64,000 nucleotides of DNA from Cytobacillus pseudoceanisediminis. Lineage in GTDB: Bacteria > Bacillota > Bacilli > Bacillales > Cytobacillaceae. The notes beneath the pieces are model-generated. The model had not been told where the DNA came from and searched no databases. It saw only the letters and a list, made by a program, of their open reading frames with translations. Location of the stretch: the NCBI RefSeq assembly GCF_023516215.1, contig NZ_CP097349.1, forward strand, positions 4,182,001 to 4,246,000, in the 5' to 3' direction. Shown here one piece after another: positions 19,956 through 29,176 of this stretch (within the stretch, counting starts at the first letter, position 1; each line of letters starts with the position of its first letter). Both the position numbers and the translations under genes were made by a program.

Positions 19956-20435
19956 CTATTTCCTAACAACAGGAATCCACATTTCACCAAATACTAAGCC
20001 ATTTCGCTGGCCCATTTCAACCGCTGCATTGGGCCCGCCAACATAGGCAACATTTGTTGCTTCCGGCAAGACTTGACCAAAGGCCATGCCGGTAAGCATA
20101 TTGCTCAACATTTCAGCTGTCTCGGCTTCCCCTTTAACAACGATGTATTCTCCTTTAGGGAATTGGATCAGTCTGGATGCTTCTGGGAGCGACTCCTCTG
20201 TCATGACGCCGGCATAATGCATCATCTTGTTATTCACCGCTTCGTTCACGGTAAAAATGTAATCATTTGCGGCAATAGCTTTTAATTTATCAAGCCTGCC
20301 ATCCTGTTTAACTGCCTGCCAAAAATCCGCCTTTTCCTTATTGATGCCGGCATAGTCTGTGTAATCGCTCTTCAGTTCAGTTCCGATGCCTAAAACCGTA
20401 AAGCCTTCTTTTTCTTCCAGAGTATAATCTGCCAT
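19956..20435 (-). CDS. GyrI-like effector-binding domain protein (YobU-like)
   Basis: About 159 aa, stand-alone GyrI/SOUL-type small-molecule-binding fold: MADYTLEEKEGFTVLGIGTEL at the N-terminus, a central AGVMTEESLPEASRLIQFPKGEYIVVKGEAET and a C-terminal FGEMWIPVVRK. ATG 20435 has GAAGGAAGG 8 bases upstream. It is divergent from a WYL-type regulator. This matches, as I recall, the yobU/yobV arrangement in B. subtilis, where the pair is a ligand sensor and a regulator. The ligand is unknown. Confidence 0.75.
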   Translation of the reverse strand: MADYTLEEKEGFTVLGIGTELKSDYTDYAGINKEKADFWQAVKQDGRLDKLKAIAANDYIFTVNEAVNNKMMHYAGVMTEESLPEASRLIQFPKGEYIVVKGEAETAEMLSNMLTGMAFGQVLPEATNVAYVGGPNAAVEMGQRNGLVFGEMWIPVVRK

Positions 20436-20545
20436 AATCAAAACCTTCCTTCTCTAAAAATTGATCAAATGATTTATCTTTTCACTTGATGAGTTTATAA
20501 TAACTTTAAATCATGTCAAAAAATGATACTGTTTAGGAGGTCCCC

Positions 20546-21508
20546 ATGAAAAAAGTTGAACGGATTAATGTGATGATGCGGTATATCAATAACCGCGCCC
20601 ACTTTACTATTTCTGAAATCATGCGGGAATTTAACATCTCCCGTTCAACGGCTATTAGAGATATTCGGGAAATTGAAGCCATGGGGATGCCGCTTGTCGC
20701 TGAAGTTGGCAGGGATGGGGGTTATTTTGTCATGAACAATTCTGTCCTGCCCACTGTCCGCTTTACTGATAATGAAATCAAAGCACTGTTTATTGCCTTT
20801 ATGGCTACAAGAAACCTTCAGCTCCCTTATCTAAAGAGCCGTCAGTCTTTAGCTGAAAAATTAATCGGCCTCATCTCAGAAGCCCAGCAGGAAGACATTG
20901 TTCTATTAAATAAAATCCTGCTGTTTGAAGGGACCAACCCCAATAATCCCGACCTGCTTGAACTGTCGGACCTCCCTCATCCGATGCTGGAGAAACTCAT
21001 CCAAACCCTTCTTTTGGATAGATATTTATTGATTACCATTAACGAAGAGAAGGAAATCAGGTCTTATCCCATTTATCTCTTGCACCTTTATCGTGAAAAA
21101 AGCATCTGGCTGATTGAAGGCTTTGACTTAAAGGAAGGAAAGAAACAAATTTTCCCCGTGGACAATCTCACCAGCGTCGAACCATATCCTGTGAACAAAA
21201 GAGTAAGCAGAAAAAATATTATAGAAAAAATAAGCAAGCAGGAGGAAGTAATCAATCTTGTCCTTGAACTCGGTCCACAGGCGATTGCCCAGTTCAAAAA
21301 ATACCATCCTTTAAAAGTATCCATTTCTTATACAAATCCTTACCAAACGACAGCCGTTCTAAAGACTTTTATCAATGTCAATAATTCAGAAGAACTGACC
21401 GAAATGACCAATTGGCTGCTTTTCCTCGGAGGGGATATCAAGGTCAGGGAGATGCCGGAAGAAATCTTAGAAGGTTTACAAGAGAGATTAGGCTTATTCT
21501 GCCCATAA
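20546..21508 (+). CDS. HTH-WYL family transcriptional regulator (YobV-like)
   Basis: A 320-aa regulator with an N-terminal HTH (about 5-60, FTISEIMREFNISRSTAIRDIREIEAMGMPL) and a WYL-type domain (about 140-225, SYPIYLLHLYREKSIWLIEGFDL) followed by a C-terminal WCX-like region. ATG follows AGGAGGTCCCC. Divergent from the GyrI-like two-gene operon, which it probably regulates through the 110-bp shared promoter region. The frame is intact. Confidence 0.85.
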   Translation: MKKVERINVMMRYINNRAHFTISEIMREFNISRSTAIRDIREIEAMGMPLVAEVGRDGGYFVMNNSVLPTVRFTDNEIKALFIAFMATRNLQLPYLKSRQSLAEKLIGLISEAQQEDIVLLNKILLFEGTNPNNPDLLELSDLPHPMLEKLIQTLLLDRYLLITINEEKEIRSYPIYLLHLYREKSIWLIEGFDLKEGKKQIFPVDNLTSVEPYPVNKRVSRKNIIEKISKQEEVINLVLELGPQAIAQFKKYHPLKVSISYTNPYQTTAVLKTFINVNNSEELTEMTNWLLFLGGDIKVREMPEEILEGLQERLGLFCP

Positions 21509-21568
21509 GCAGAGCTAGTTAAAACCTTGCATTTGCCAGGTTTGCAGAACCCCTAATGCTCTTTAATT

Positions 21569-22031
21569 TTACATACAAGCCAGATGCTCCTCAAGGCGCT
21601 CCATTGTCTGTTCGGCACCTGGGGCGGCATATGTTTTCACCTTAATCAAATACAGCGGCAGTTTCTTCAACAATTGTGGTATACGTTTTGCCATCCAGAT
21701 CCTCAAAGGCCGCTGTGGCGAGAAAATGGGGAAATCCATCATGTTTGAAGACGATTCGCTTGGGTTTAACGACCTCAACAAAGACGTTGGTATTAGGAAA
21801 ATCAACGCCATCAGGACCGTGCATGATAAACTGCCATGTACCGCCCGGTTTCATATCGAATGTTTGAGAAGTCAACGTAAAACCTTGAGGACCCCACCAC
21901 TTTGACAGATGCTCTTCTTTCGTCCAAGAATCAAATACAAGATCAACAGGCGCATCAAATACGCGGGTCACTGTAATTTCACGGTCCCCTATTTGGGTTG
22001 TCATTTTGTTTGTTGAGTTGTTTTGGTTCAT
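21569..22031 (-). CDS. AHSA1/SRPBCC family protein (one apparent frameshift)
   Basis: START-like ligand-binding protein of about 154 aa. Features: TVTRVFDAPVDLVFDSWTKEEHLSKWWGP, the AHSA1 signature, then GGTWQFIMHGPDGVDFPN and a C-terminal GAEQTMERLEEHLACM. The frame shifts near 21654-21660: an extra base after AAVFD takes translation to an early stop, and removing one T restores AVFDKVKTYAAPGAEQ. ATG follows TTGGAGGGATCAAC. No partner gene is adjacent; function unknown. Confidence 0.85.
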
Positions 22032-22502
22032 GTTGATCCCTCCAAGTTAAATTTGATTAAAACCATATCACTAATCCCTCTTGCCCATTAGCTATTCAGC
22101 CGCCATATTATTAATTTGCTAATCGTTTATCATTATCCTTCCGATAAACGGTGTGAGATTCTCCTGATTTAATTGTTAAATAGTCTTTGATAAGTTTAAG
22201 TGGCTTCTTACACTATTTCATCCTAAATGCAGCGTTATTAAGCAAGGTGTTTTAAGTATAAATAGAAAGGAGCAATTACTTCTCTCCTTTGATTAGGTCA
22301 GAAGTATTTTTGTATTTTAATATAGTATTTATTTGTGACTCTTTCCTGTTGTTAACATTGATATACAGCCATTTATTAAAATATTCCATTGTAATTATTA
22401 GTGGTATTTATTATTATAAATGAGTATTTTAGTACAAGATTAAGAATCTTTTTAACCAATATTTCTTGATATTTCAATATTTTCAACAAAGGAGGATATG
22501 GA
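22032..22502. other. Promoter and leader region of the amino-acid permease
   Basis: 471 AT-rich bases between divergent genes. It contains a hairpin with AAAGGAG/CTCCTTT arms (about 22267-22292) and an AAAGGAGG start site at its end. I looked for T-box or amino-acid riboswitch signatures and did not find one. Confidence 0.4.
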
Positions 22503-23888
22503 GTGGCAAACAAAGAATTGAAGAGAGGCTTAGAATCACGTCACATTCAGATGATTGCTCTGGGTGGTACGATTGGTGTCGGCTTATTTATGGGATCAGC
22601 AAGCACCATTCAATGGACAGGACCGTCTGTGCTTCTTGCTTATATAACTGCAGGGATTTTTATCTACTTCATCATGCGTGCCATGGGGGAAATGTTGTAT
22701 TTAGAGCCTAACACGGGGTCCTTTGCCACATTTGGCTATAAGTATATTCATCCATTGGCTGGGTATTTGACTGCCTGGAGCAACTGGTTTCAATGGGTAA
22801 TAGTCGGGATGGCTGAAATTATTGCCGTCGGTGCCTACATGCAATACTGGTTTCCTGACTTGCCTGCGTGGATACCGGGTATCATTGCCATGGTGATGCT
22901 GGGAGCCGCGAATTTAATATCCGTTAAATCATTTGGTGAATTTGAATTTTGGTTTTCCTTGATTAAAGTTGTAACGATCATCTTAATGATCATTGCCGGT
23001 TTTGGGCTTATTTTCTTCGGAATTGGCAATGGAGGTGAGGCAATTGGTTTTTCTAATCTTTGGGAGCATGGCGGATTCTTTACAGGCGGATGGACAGGCT
23101 TTTTCTTTGCCCTATCCCTTGTAATTGGAGCGTATCAAGGCGTTGAACTAATTGGAATTACAGCAGGGGAAGCAAAAGACCCCAGGAAAACGCTTACGAG
23201 TGCAATTCAAAGTATCATTTGGCGGATTTTGATTTTCTATATAGGGGCTATTTTGGTGATTGTAACTGTATATCCTTGGGATCAGCTTCAATCGGTCGGA
23301 AGCCCATTTGTGGCTACTTTTGCAAAAGTAGGAATTACTGCGGCTGCAGGAATTATTAACTTTGTTGTTATTACAGCGGCGATGTCCGGCTGCAACAGCG
23401 GTATTTATAGTGCAGGTCGTATGCTTTATACGTTAGGAGTAAATGGGCAGGCACCTAAATTCTTTACGAAAATATCTTCTCAAGGTGTACCGATTGTCGG
23501 TACTATGGGTGTACTGATTGGTTTAGCGGTTGGTGTTGTTTTAAGCTATATTGCACCAGAAAATTTATTTGTCTATGTATACAGTGCAAGTGTTCTTCCA
23601 GGTATGGTTCCATGGTTTGTCATCTTAATCAGCCAAATTAAGTTTAGAAAAGCAAAAGGAGCTGAAATGGACAAGCATCCATTCAAAATGCCTTTTGCTC
23701 CTGTGACCAATTATTTAACCATCGCATTTTTATTGATGGTATTAGTGGGAATGTGGCTGAATGATGATACCCGGATCTCGCTGATCGCAGGTATTGTTTT
23801 TCTGGGAATTGTAACTTTAAGTTATTTCGCTTTTGGAATAGGAAAGCGTGTACCACGAGATTCTGGAGAAGATAAAGAAGCAGCTTAA
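22503..23888 (+). CDS. APC-family amino-acid permease
   Basis: Amino-acid/H+ symporter of 461 aa with about 12 TM helices. The N-terminus has [28 protein letters not shown], the consensus of the AAT subfamily (GabP, CycA, AlaP, RocE). The loop [19 protein letters not shown] is also conserved. GTG start 6 bases after AAAGGAGG. The exact substrate cannot be read from sequence; alanine, proline, serine and GABA permeases all look like this. It is monocistronic with a strong terminator downstream at 24003. Confidence 0.9.
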   Translation: MANKELKRGLESRHIQMIALGGTIGVGLFMGSASTIQWTGPSVLLAYITAGIFIYFIMRAMGEMLYLEPNTGSFATFGYKYIHPLAGYLTAWSNWFQWVIVGMAEIIAVGAYMQYWFPDLPAWIPGIIAMVMLGAANLISVKSFGEFEFWFSLIKVVTIILMIIAGFGLIFFGIGNGGEAIGFSNLWEHGGFFTGGWTGFFFALSLVIGAYQGVELIGITAGEAKDPRKTLTSAIQSIIWRILIFYIGAILVIVTVYPWDQLQSVGSPFVATFAKVGITAAAGIINFVVITAAMSGCNSGIYSAGRMLYTLGVNGQAPKFFTKISSQGVPIVGTMGVLIGLAVGVVLSYIAPENLFVYVYSASVLPGMVPWFVILISQIKFRKAKGAEMDKHPFKMPFAPVTNYLTIAFLLMVLVGMWLNDDTRISLIAGIVFLGIVTLSYFAFGIGKRVPRDSGEDKEAA

Positions 23889-24002
23889 TAGAGAAGAATT
23901 CCTTCAGCATATTGAGCTGATATGCTCATTGAAAGAACATTAAACCAAAGATGATTCAACGTGCAATTCTGCAGATAAATTGATAAAAGCATTATAATTA
24001 TT

Positions 24003-24045
24003 ACCACCTTGATAGACTAAATGTCTCTTAAGGTGGTCTTTTTTA
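24003..24045 (+). terminator. Terminator downstream of the amino-acid permease
   Basis: Stem ACCACCTT (24003-24010)/AAGGTGGT (24030-24037), then CTTTTTTAT. A close relative of this hairpin occurs at 39736-39778. The rest of 23889-24272 holds no gene I can support. Confidence 0.85.
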
Positions 24046-24272
24046 TCTGCTCCTATTGGCGCTCGCGGATAATCTATGTGTCTAATGGAAGGCAGTGCCT
24101 CCCTCTAAAATAAGAACTCTTATCCCGCAATATCCTAAAGGTGTTCACATTGAAGGATTTTCATTTAGATCTGTGGAATTCTGTATTCAGAAAGCCAAAT
24201 TTCAGGTTTCTCCCCCACAAACATCCGGGGAGGCACACAGGTAACGGAGAAAATTTATTTCAGGGGGATCAC

Positions 24273-24702
24273 ATGATCGAATTCAAAGAAATAGACCGGC
24301 ATAATTTTTTTGATGTAATTGATTTGCGTGTAGCAGACGAGCAGAAATTGTTTGTAGCGCCGAATGTGTTTTCGCTTGCACAGGCAAAGGCATTTCCGGA
24401 GTGTATTTGTTTAGCGATCTATCAGGATGTTAGTGGGCTTTACGATGTATTGCATAGATTCTGACGATAAGGAATATTGGATATACCGCCTGATGATTGA
24501 CGCGAAGCACCAGTCAAAAGGGTATGGAAAAGAGGCCATGGAGAAGCTGATCGAGCGGATTAAACAGGATCAAGAGCATAAGGTGATTTATTTAAGCTTT
24601 GAGCCAGAAAACAATCTGGCGAAGGGGTTGTATGAAAAATTGGGCTTTGAAGCCGATGGCCGGATAATTGATGGGGAAATCGTTTATAAGATAACGTATT
24701 AA
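24273..24702 (+). CDS. GNAT acetyltransferase, BltD/spermidine-acetyltransferase-like (one apparent frameshift)
   Basis: Predicted N-acetyltransferase of about 143 aa. It starts MIEFKEIDRHNFFDVIDLRV, and the acetyl-CoA site lies in the second half (RLMIDAKHQSKGYGKEAMEKLIERI, then FEPENNLAKGLYEKLGFE). The frame changes near 24424-24432; the second frame reads MLVGFTMYCIDSDDKEYWIYR. Similarity to spermine/spermidine acetyltransferases suggests polyamine N-acetylation, by family resemblance only. ATG follows CAGGGGGATCAC. Confidence 0.8.
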
Positions 24703-24705
24703 TCA

Positions 24706-24732
24706 AAAGAGCTCCTTCTGAGGGGCTTTTAT
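24706..24732 (+). terminator. Terminator after the GNAT gene
   Basis: AGCTCC paired with GGGGCT (one G-T pair) within AAAAG...CTTTT, just after the stop codon. Confidence 0.65.
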
Positions 24733-24771
24733 TAATTCAGGCTTGCCGTTATTTTCATGGAGGTGAATCAA

Positions 24772-24923
24772 TTGACAGGGGAGTTTAAAAAAAGAAAAAA
24801 TGGATGGTATTGATCATTTCGGTCGGCTTGTTAATTGCTGGACTGCTCGATATTAAGTATCAAGGACTATTCTTTCAGCTATTGCCAGAATCTATTCAAT
24901 CAAAGATAGCTGATATTTATTAA
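24772..24923 (+). CDS. Small single-pass membrane protein (one apparent frameshift)
   Basis: Short gene with a clear GGAGGTG site 6 bases before TTG 24772. As given it stops after MTGEFKKRKNGWY. Adding one A to the run 24795-24800 gives about 50 aa: basic N-terminus MTGEFKKRKKW, one TM helix (VLIISVGLLIAGLLDI) and the tail LPESIQSKIADIY. The repair follows the same missing-A pattern as neighbouring genes. I do not recognise the family. Confidence 0.55.
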
Positions 24924-24962
24924 GCAAATAGAAAAGTCGGCCTTTAATAGGTTAAATGAAAG

Positions 24963-24997
24963 TAGTGTTGACAAAATGTCAACACTATTTGTATATT
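24963..24997 (+). promoter_or_regulatory. Palindromic operator overlapping the XRE-gene promoter
   Basis: Perfect inverted repeat TAGTGTTGAC-N5-GTCAACACTA (24963-24987). The left arm contains a -35 TTGACA (24968-24973), and a TATATT -10 follows at 24992-24997 (18-bp spacer). A dimeric repressor bound here would block RNA polymerase. The XRE protein encoded just downstream is the obvious candidate, acting on itself. Confidence 0.75.
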
Positions 24998-25026
24998 GAT
25001 AGAAGCTGAACATGTTGGAAAGGAAA

Positions 25027-25662
25027 ATGAGTATGGCAGATAAAAGCAATGAAATAGGCCAGCTGCTTAAGAGCTTACTGAAGGAGCGGTCTTTATCCAT
25101 GAGGAAATTCAGTCAGATGACTGGAGTCGATACGGCGGTCATATCAAAAATTATTAATGGAAAACGAAAAGCGAACCCCGAGCATTTGGAGCGGTTTGCG
25201 GATTATTTTGGAGTATCAATCTCCCGGTTTTATGAGAGCGCAGGGTACCCTATAGATCCAAAGCAGACGGAACTGAATGAGTCGATTGGCTATATTCAGG
25301 CTGTTCTTGAATCCACAAGTTTAGTAGATAAAGAGTTTCGGCTGGAAGATGTGAAGCAGGAACTTGAAAAATACCAGCAGTTCTCTCAAACCAAGGAAGG
25401 GGCCAAAACCATTCAGTCCAAGTTTGAGGAGAAGGTGGAGAAAGTGGGGAGCATCGGTCCCTTTATTCATTATTTAAAGGACATGTACGGGAAATTCTCT
25501 ATGCGGAGCGGGAATAAGCTGGAGCTTGCTATGATGGGCGGGGCACTCCTCTATTTTATCACGGCCGTTGACTGTATCCCGGATTATGTCTTTCCGGTCG
25601 GTTATATAGACGATGCACTGGTCATCAATTGGGTGATGAATGGACTGTCGCTGAAAAAATAA
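25027..25662 (+). CDS. XRE-HTH protein with C-terminal DUF1232 (YkvA) domain
   Basis: About 211 aa: an HTH_XRE domain (LLKERSLSMRKFSQMTGVDTAVISKIINGKRK), a helical middle, and a C-terminal DUF1232 membrane-associated segment (ALLYFITAVDCIPDYVFPVGYIDDALVINWVM). Start is uncertain among ATG 25012, 25027 and 25033; 25027 has GGAAAGG just upstream. DUF1232 function is unknown; its hydrophobic helices could tether the regulator to the membrane. It lies 31 bases before an LCP gene, possibly one operon with the cell-wall genes. Confidence 0.85.
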   Translation: MSMADKSNEIGQLLKSLLKERSLSMRKFSQMTGVDTAVISKIINGKRKANPEHLERFADYFGVSISRFYESAGYPIDPKQTELNESIGYIQAVLESTSLVDKEFRLEDVKQELEKYQQFSQTKEGAKTIQSKFEEKVEKVGSIGPFIHYLKDMYGKFSMRSGNKLELAMMGGALLYFITAVDCIPDYVFPVGYIDDALVINWVMNGLSLKK

Positions 25663-25693
25663 ATTGCGGAAAATAAGTAGGATGGGAGAAAAA

Positions 25694-26658
25694 ATGAGCA
25701 GACAAAATCGCTATAAAAGAAAAAGCAGAGTGCTTAAACTGACTGCAGCATTGCTGGCAGTGAGTGCGGCTGTGATCGGATACTTTGTCTATCAATACCA
25801 GGCGGGAATAAGCATGGCAGAACCGGTTGAACAGCAGGAATATGAGTTCCATGGGGAGAAAAGCCTCGACGATAAAATCAATGTACTTCTATTGGGAGTC
25901 GATGCACGGCCGGATGAGGGAAAATCCCGCACTGACTCCATCATGGTCGCCCAATACGATCCGAAGGAAGGGACAGCCAAGGTCATCTCGATCATGCGGG
26001 ATATTTACACAGAAATTCCCGGATATAAGAACTACAAAATTAACACTGCCTTTTATCTGGGCGGACCGGAATTGCTGCGGGAAACCTTGAAAGATGACTT
26101 TGACTTGGATATTGAGTATTACGCCCTGATCGATTTTACAGGCTTCGAGAAAATGGTGGATGCTCTTGCCCCTGATGGCATTGAAATGGATGTTGAAAAA
26201 AGATGTCAGCTAATATCGGCGTGTCCCTTGAGCCCGGATTGCAAAGGCTGAACGGGAAGGAATTATTGGGATATGCCCGTTTTCGCAAGGATGCAGAGGC
26301 CGATTTCGGACGGGTAAGGCGCCAGCAGCAGGTCATCAATGCACTAAAGGACGAGTTTTTAAGTGTTAGTGGTGTGGTAAAGCTGCCGAAGCTGATAGGA
26401 ACTGCTCAGCCCTATATTCAGACGAATCTTCAAGGCGCAGAACTTCTCGCTATCATGAAGGACGTCGCTATGCACAGGCCTGATAAGGTGGAAACACTGA
26501 CCATTCCCATCCAGAATTCTTATACAGATGTAAGGTATGAGGGGGTAGGGCTGGCACTGGATATTGATTTTGAGACAAATAAAGAGGCAATCCGATCCTT
26601 TTTGGAGGGGGACTCCAGGAAATCAGGGATAGACGCATCCAGCGGGCAAAGAGATTGA
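25694..26658 (+). CDS. LytR-CpsA-Psr (LCP) family glycopolymer transferase (one apparent frameshift)
   Basis: Membrane enzyme that attaches teichoic acids or other glycopolymers to peptidoglycan. ATG 25694 gives a basic N-terminus and one TM (LTAALLAVSAAVIGYFVY), then the LCP domain: INVLLLGVDARPDEGKSRTDSIMV, ISIMRDIYTEIPG, and LLGYARFRKDAEADFGRVRRQQQV. A base missing from the A-run 26196-26201 breaks the frame; adding it restores DVEKKMSANIGVSLEPGLQRL. Corrected length is about 321 aa. It is followed 13 bases later by a SEDS glycosyltransferase gene. Confidence 0.9.
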
Positions 26659-26671
26659 GGAGAACTTCAAC

Positions 26672-27838
26672 ATGGGAAATACATATTTGAAACGGCTGGA
26701 TAAATCGGTCTTGTTCATTATTTGTACATTTAGCATCATGAGTATCCTTTTTATTTACAGCAGCCAGGGGACCGGTCAGTACGGAGACCAGAACTTTGCG
26801 CTTAAGCAGGGAGTCAGCTATATGATTGGGTTCGTCCTGCTGATGGCTGTTGCTTATCTGGATGCAGACCAGCTGGAGAGAATTGCATGGCCCCTCTATC
26901 TTGTTTGTTTTGCGTCCATCGTTCTTTTGCCGCTTATGCCTCCTGCAGTGGCGCCGTCTATTTTAGGGGCGAAAAGATGGTATAGCCTCCCCTGCTTGGC
27001 TCTATACAGCCATCTGAGTTTTTTAAAATCGCTTTGCTTCTGTTAACATCCAGATTAGCTTACAAACACAATTTGCTTTACCAGGTGAGGACGGTTTGGA
27101 CTGACCTCCTGCTGATTGGCAAAATCCTTCTGGCGACAATCATTCCATCCATCTTTGTCTATCAGCAGCCTGATACCGGCATGGTTGTTCTTTACTTGGC
27201 CGGCAGCGCCACCGTCCTCTTTCTGTCCGGCATTCAAAAGAAGATTCTAGCAGCCGCGTGCTTTTTCCGGCGGCAGGCACAGCCATCCTCATGTATGTCT
27301 ACTTTCAGTATCCATCCGTCTTCTATGATCAGCTGATTCCGTTATTAAAGCCCCACCAGCAGGAGAGAATCCTGGGATGGCTTTCGCCAAGTGAATATGC
27401 AGATCATGCATATCAGACGAATAAAGCCATACTGGCGGTGGGAAGCGGGGAATTAAAGGGAAATGGATTTGGCGGCGGAACAGTCTATATTCCTGAAAAG
27501 CATACAGATTTCATCTTTGCCACCATTGCGGAAGAAGGCGGGTTTATAGCTGCTGCTGTTGTTCTCAGTTTATTCTTCGTCCTATTGTACCGGATGGCTG
27601 TAATCGGCGATCATGCGGAATCGCCCTTTGGTTTGTATATTTGCTCGGGGGCGATAGCGATGTATACCCTGCAAATCTTCCAAAACATCGGGATGACAAT
27701 CGGGGTCATGCCAGTCAAAGGGATTTCACTGCCCTTATTGTCATATGGGGAAGCTCATTGCTGTCCAATATGATATTCATGGGTATCCTATTATCGATAC
27801 GAAAGCCGTACCGGAAATATATGTTCGAAGCAAAATAG
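26672..27838 (+). CDS. SEDS-family (FtsW/RodA/SpoVE) glycosyltransferase (three apparent frameshifts)
   Basis: Polytopic peptidoglycan polymerase of about 389 aa, ten TM helices expected. Three single-base losses split it: C-run 26989-26992 (restores SLPLLGSIQPSEFFKIALLL), T-run 27262-27266 (restores ACFFPAAGTAILMYVYFQYPS) and G-run 27747-27750 (restores LLSYGGSSLLSNMIFMGILL). Other SEDS signatures are GNGFGGGTVYIPEKHTDFIFATIAEEGGF and NIGMTIGVMPVKGISLPL. Closest in style to RodA/FtsW copies that accompany elongation; the neighbouring LCP gene supports a wall-synthesis role. A terminator follows the stop. Confidence 0.88.
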
Positions 27839-27840
27839 AC

Positions 27841-27872
27841 GGCAAGCTTCTTTTGAGCTTGCTGTTTTTTTA
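27841..27872 (+). terminator. Terminator of the LCP-SEDS unit
   Basis: Stem GCAAGCT (27842-27848)/AGCTTGC (27856-27862), then TGTTTTTTT. Confidence 0.88.
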
Positions 27873-27885
27873 CTTGGATAACACT

Positions 27886-27918
27886 GAAAAAGAGCATTCC
27901 CGAAAAGGGCATGCTCCG
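27886..27918 (-). terminator. Terminator of the MFS transporter gene
   Basis: On the minus strand GAGCATGCCC-TTTTC-GGGAATGCTC followed by TTTTTC, immediately after the stop at 27919. Confidence 0.85.
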
Positions 27919-29097
27919 CTAACCTGCCAAACTCCCTTCAGTAATTTCCTTCGCATGAACAAGTTTCCTATAAATAACCGCCAGGATCAATGCTGGTATC
28001 GTGCAAACCACCATCCCGATAAACGCGTATCTTGGTTCCATTTCATATAAATACCCGCCAAAAATCGTGAAGATGGCTGTGCTCCAGCTAAGAGCGAGTG
28101 CAGAGTATATTCCTTGTGTAATCGGCACCTGTTCATGGGGAACGTATTTGATTAAGTATTTCATAAAGGCATAGTGTGCCATGGCAAATGAAAAGGCATG
28201 AAGTGTTTGGGCAACCGTAAACATAATCACATGCGGAAAAGCAAATACGAGTATCCAGCGTGCGGTTGAGCCCAATGCTGCCAATGCCAGTAAAGAGCCG
28301 ATTGAAAATTTGCGGAAAGTCCGGTCGGCAATGAAAAAGAATAGGATTTCTGCAATCACGGCAATGTTAATGATCAGGCCGATTAAATATTGGGGAGCCT
28401 GAATTTCCTGCAAATAAATATAGCCATAGTTGTAATAAGAAGCATGTGCTGCCTGCAGTAAAATGACTATGACGAGCACCAGGCCGAAGTGCTGGATGCT
28501 GAATAATTTCTTTATGGCGCCTTTTGTCTGGACGCTTTTGGGTTTTTCCGATAAAACGTCCGGCGTATTCATTAAACCGAGGCACAGAAATACGATCATG
28601 CCGAGCAGCAGAGCCCAGAATATGGCATCATCCCCAAATGCCCCTGTGAAGAAAGTCAGGATCATGCCGGATACAACGAATCCAATTGACCCCCATGAGC
28701 GGCTCTTTCCGTAATCTCTTAATTGCTTACTCTGTACAAGAATGCCTGCAGCACTATCCAATGCTGGCATCAGAGCAGGGTAAAAGAAGTGTAAAAACAG
28801 CGTAACCACCAGCAGGCTTGTAAAAGAATTGGCCGGGATATAGCAGAGAATGGCAATCAGTGTGCCGATTCCCATCCCGTTAAGCAGGGTTCTACTGCTG
28901 AATTTTCCTGATAAATAGGGAAAGGCAAAGAGTGTGGAAAGGCCCCGTACAGCCAAACCTAGACTCATGATCAAACTCGCTTGTGAAACGGTCATTCCTT
29001 TTATATGGATCAGCCACCCTGTCCAATAGGGCAGAAAAACACCCCAGGTCATAAAGAAACTGAAAAACTGTCTGCCCATCCAGCTCTGTGTATTCAT
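27919..29097 (-). CDS. MFS transporter (YwbF/LacY-like family)
   Basis: About 392 aa with 12 predicted TM helices. Start ATG 29097 (MNTQSWMGRQFFSFFMTWGVFLPYWTGWL) has GGAGGG 8 bases upstream; the frame extends to 29121. The N-terminus and the GKSRSWGSIGFVVSG motif are typical of the MFS_1-like group that includes B. subtilis YwbF and nucleoside/phenylpropionate transporters. It is divergent from a Crp/Fnr regulator, with a perfect 20-bp palindrome between the two. Substrate unknown. Confidence 0.85.
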   Translation of the reverse strand: MNTQSWMGRQFFSFFMTWGVFLPYWTGWLIHIKGMTVSQASLIMSLGLAVRGLSTLFAFPYLSGKFSSRTLLNGMGIGTLIAILCYIPANSFTSLLVVTLFLHFFYPALMPALDSAAGILVQSKQLRDYGKSRSWGSIGFVVSGMILTFFTGAFGDDAIFWALLLGMIVFLCLGLMNTPDVLSEKPKSVQTKGAIKKLFSIQHFGLVLVIVILLQAAHASYYNYGYIYLQEIQAPQYLIGLIINIAVIAEILFFFIADRTFRKFSIGSLLALAALGSTARWILVFAFPHVIMFTVAQTLHAFSFAMAHYAFMKYLIKYVPHEQVPITQGIYSALALSWSTAIFTIFGGYLYEMEPRYAFIGMVVCTIPALILAVIYRKLVHAKEITEGSLAG

Positions 29098-29144
29098 TAA
29101 ATATCCCTCCGATATTTGCATGATATCAGGAAGATTCGTACAAT

Positions 29145-29164
29145 AATATGAGATATCTCATATT
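29145..29164. promoter_or_regulatory. Perfect 20-bp palindrome between MFS and Crp/Fnr genes
   Basis: AATATGAGATATCTCATATT is a perfect palindrome, 12 bases before the Crp/Fnr start codon and 47 bases before the MFS start. It is a likely operator for the Crp/Fnr-type regulator, controlling both divergent genes and itself. Confidence 0.75.
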
Positions 29165-29176
29165 TCGGGGTGGAGA

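Noticed and set aside
22206..22222. Third copy of the toxin leader (TTACACTATTTCAT)
   Set aside because: Only 14 bases match the leaders at 14.08 and 37.22 kb; flanks differ. May be chance.
22032..22502. T-box or amino-acid riboswitch ahead of the amino-acid permease
   Set aside because: I found no T-box motif (AGGGTGGNACCGCG) and no recognised aptamer core.
1114..27750. Programmed ribosomal frameshifting in walR, walK, dbpA or the SEDS gene
   Set aside because: Breaks lie at many unrelated homopolymers without conserved slippery heptamers plus stimulators, and in families not known to use recoding. A missing base explains all of them.
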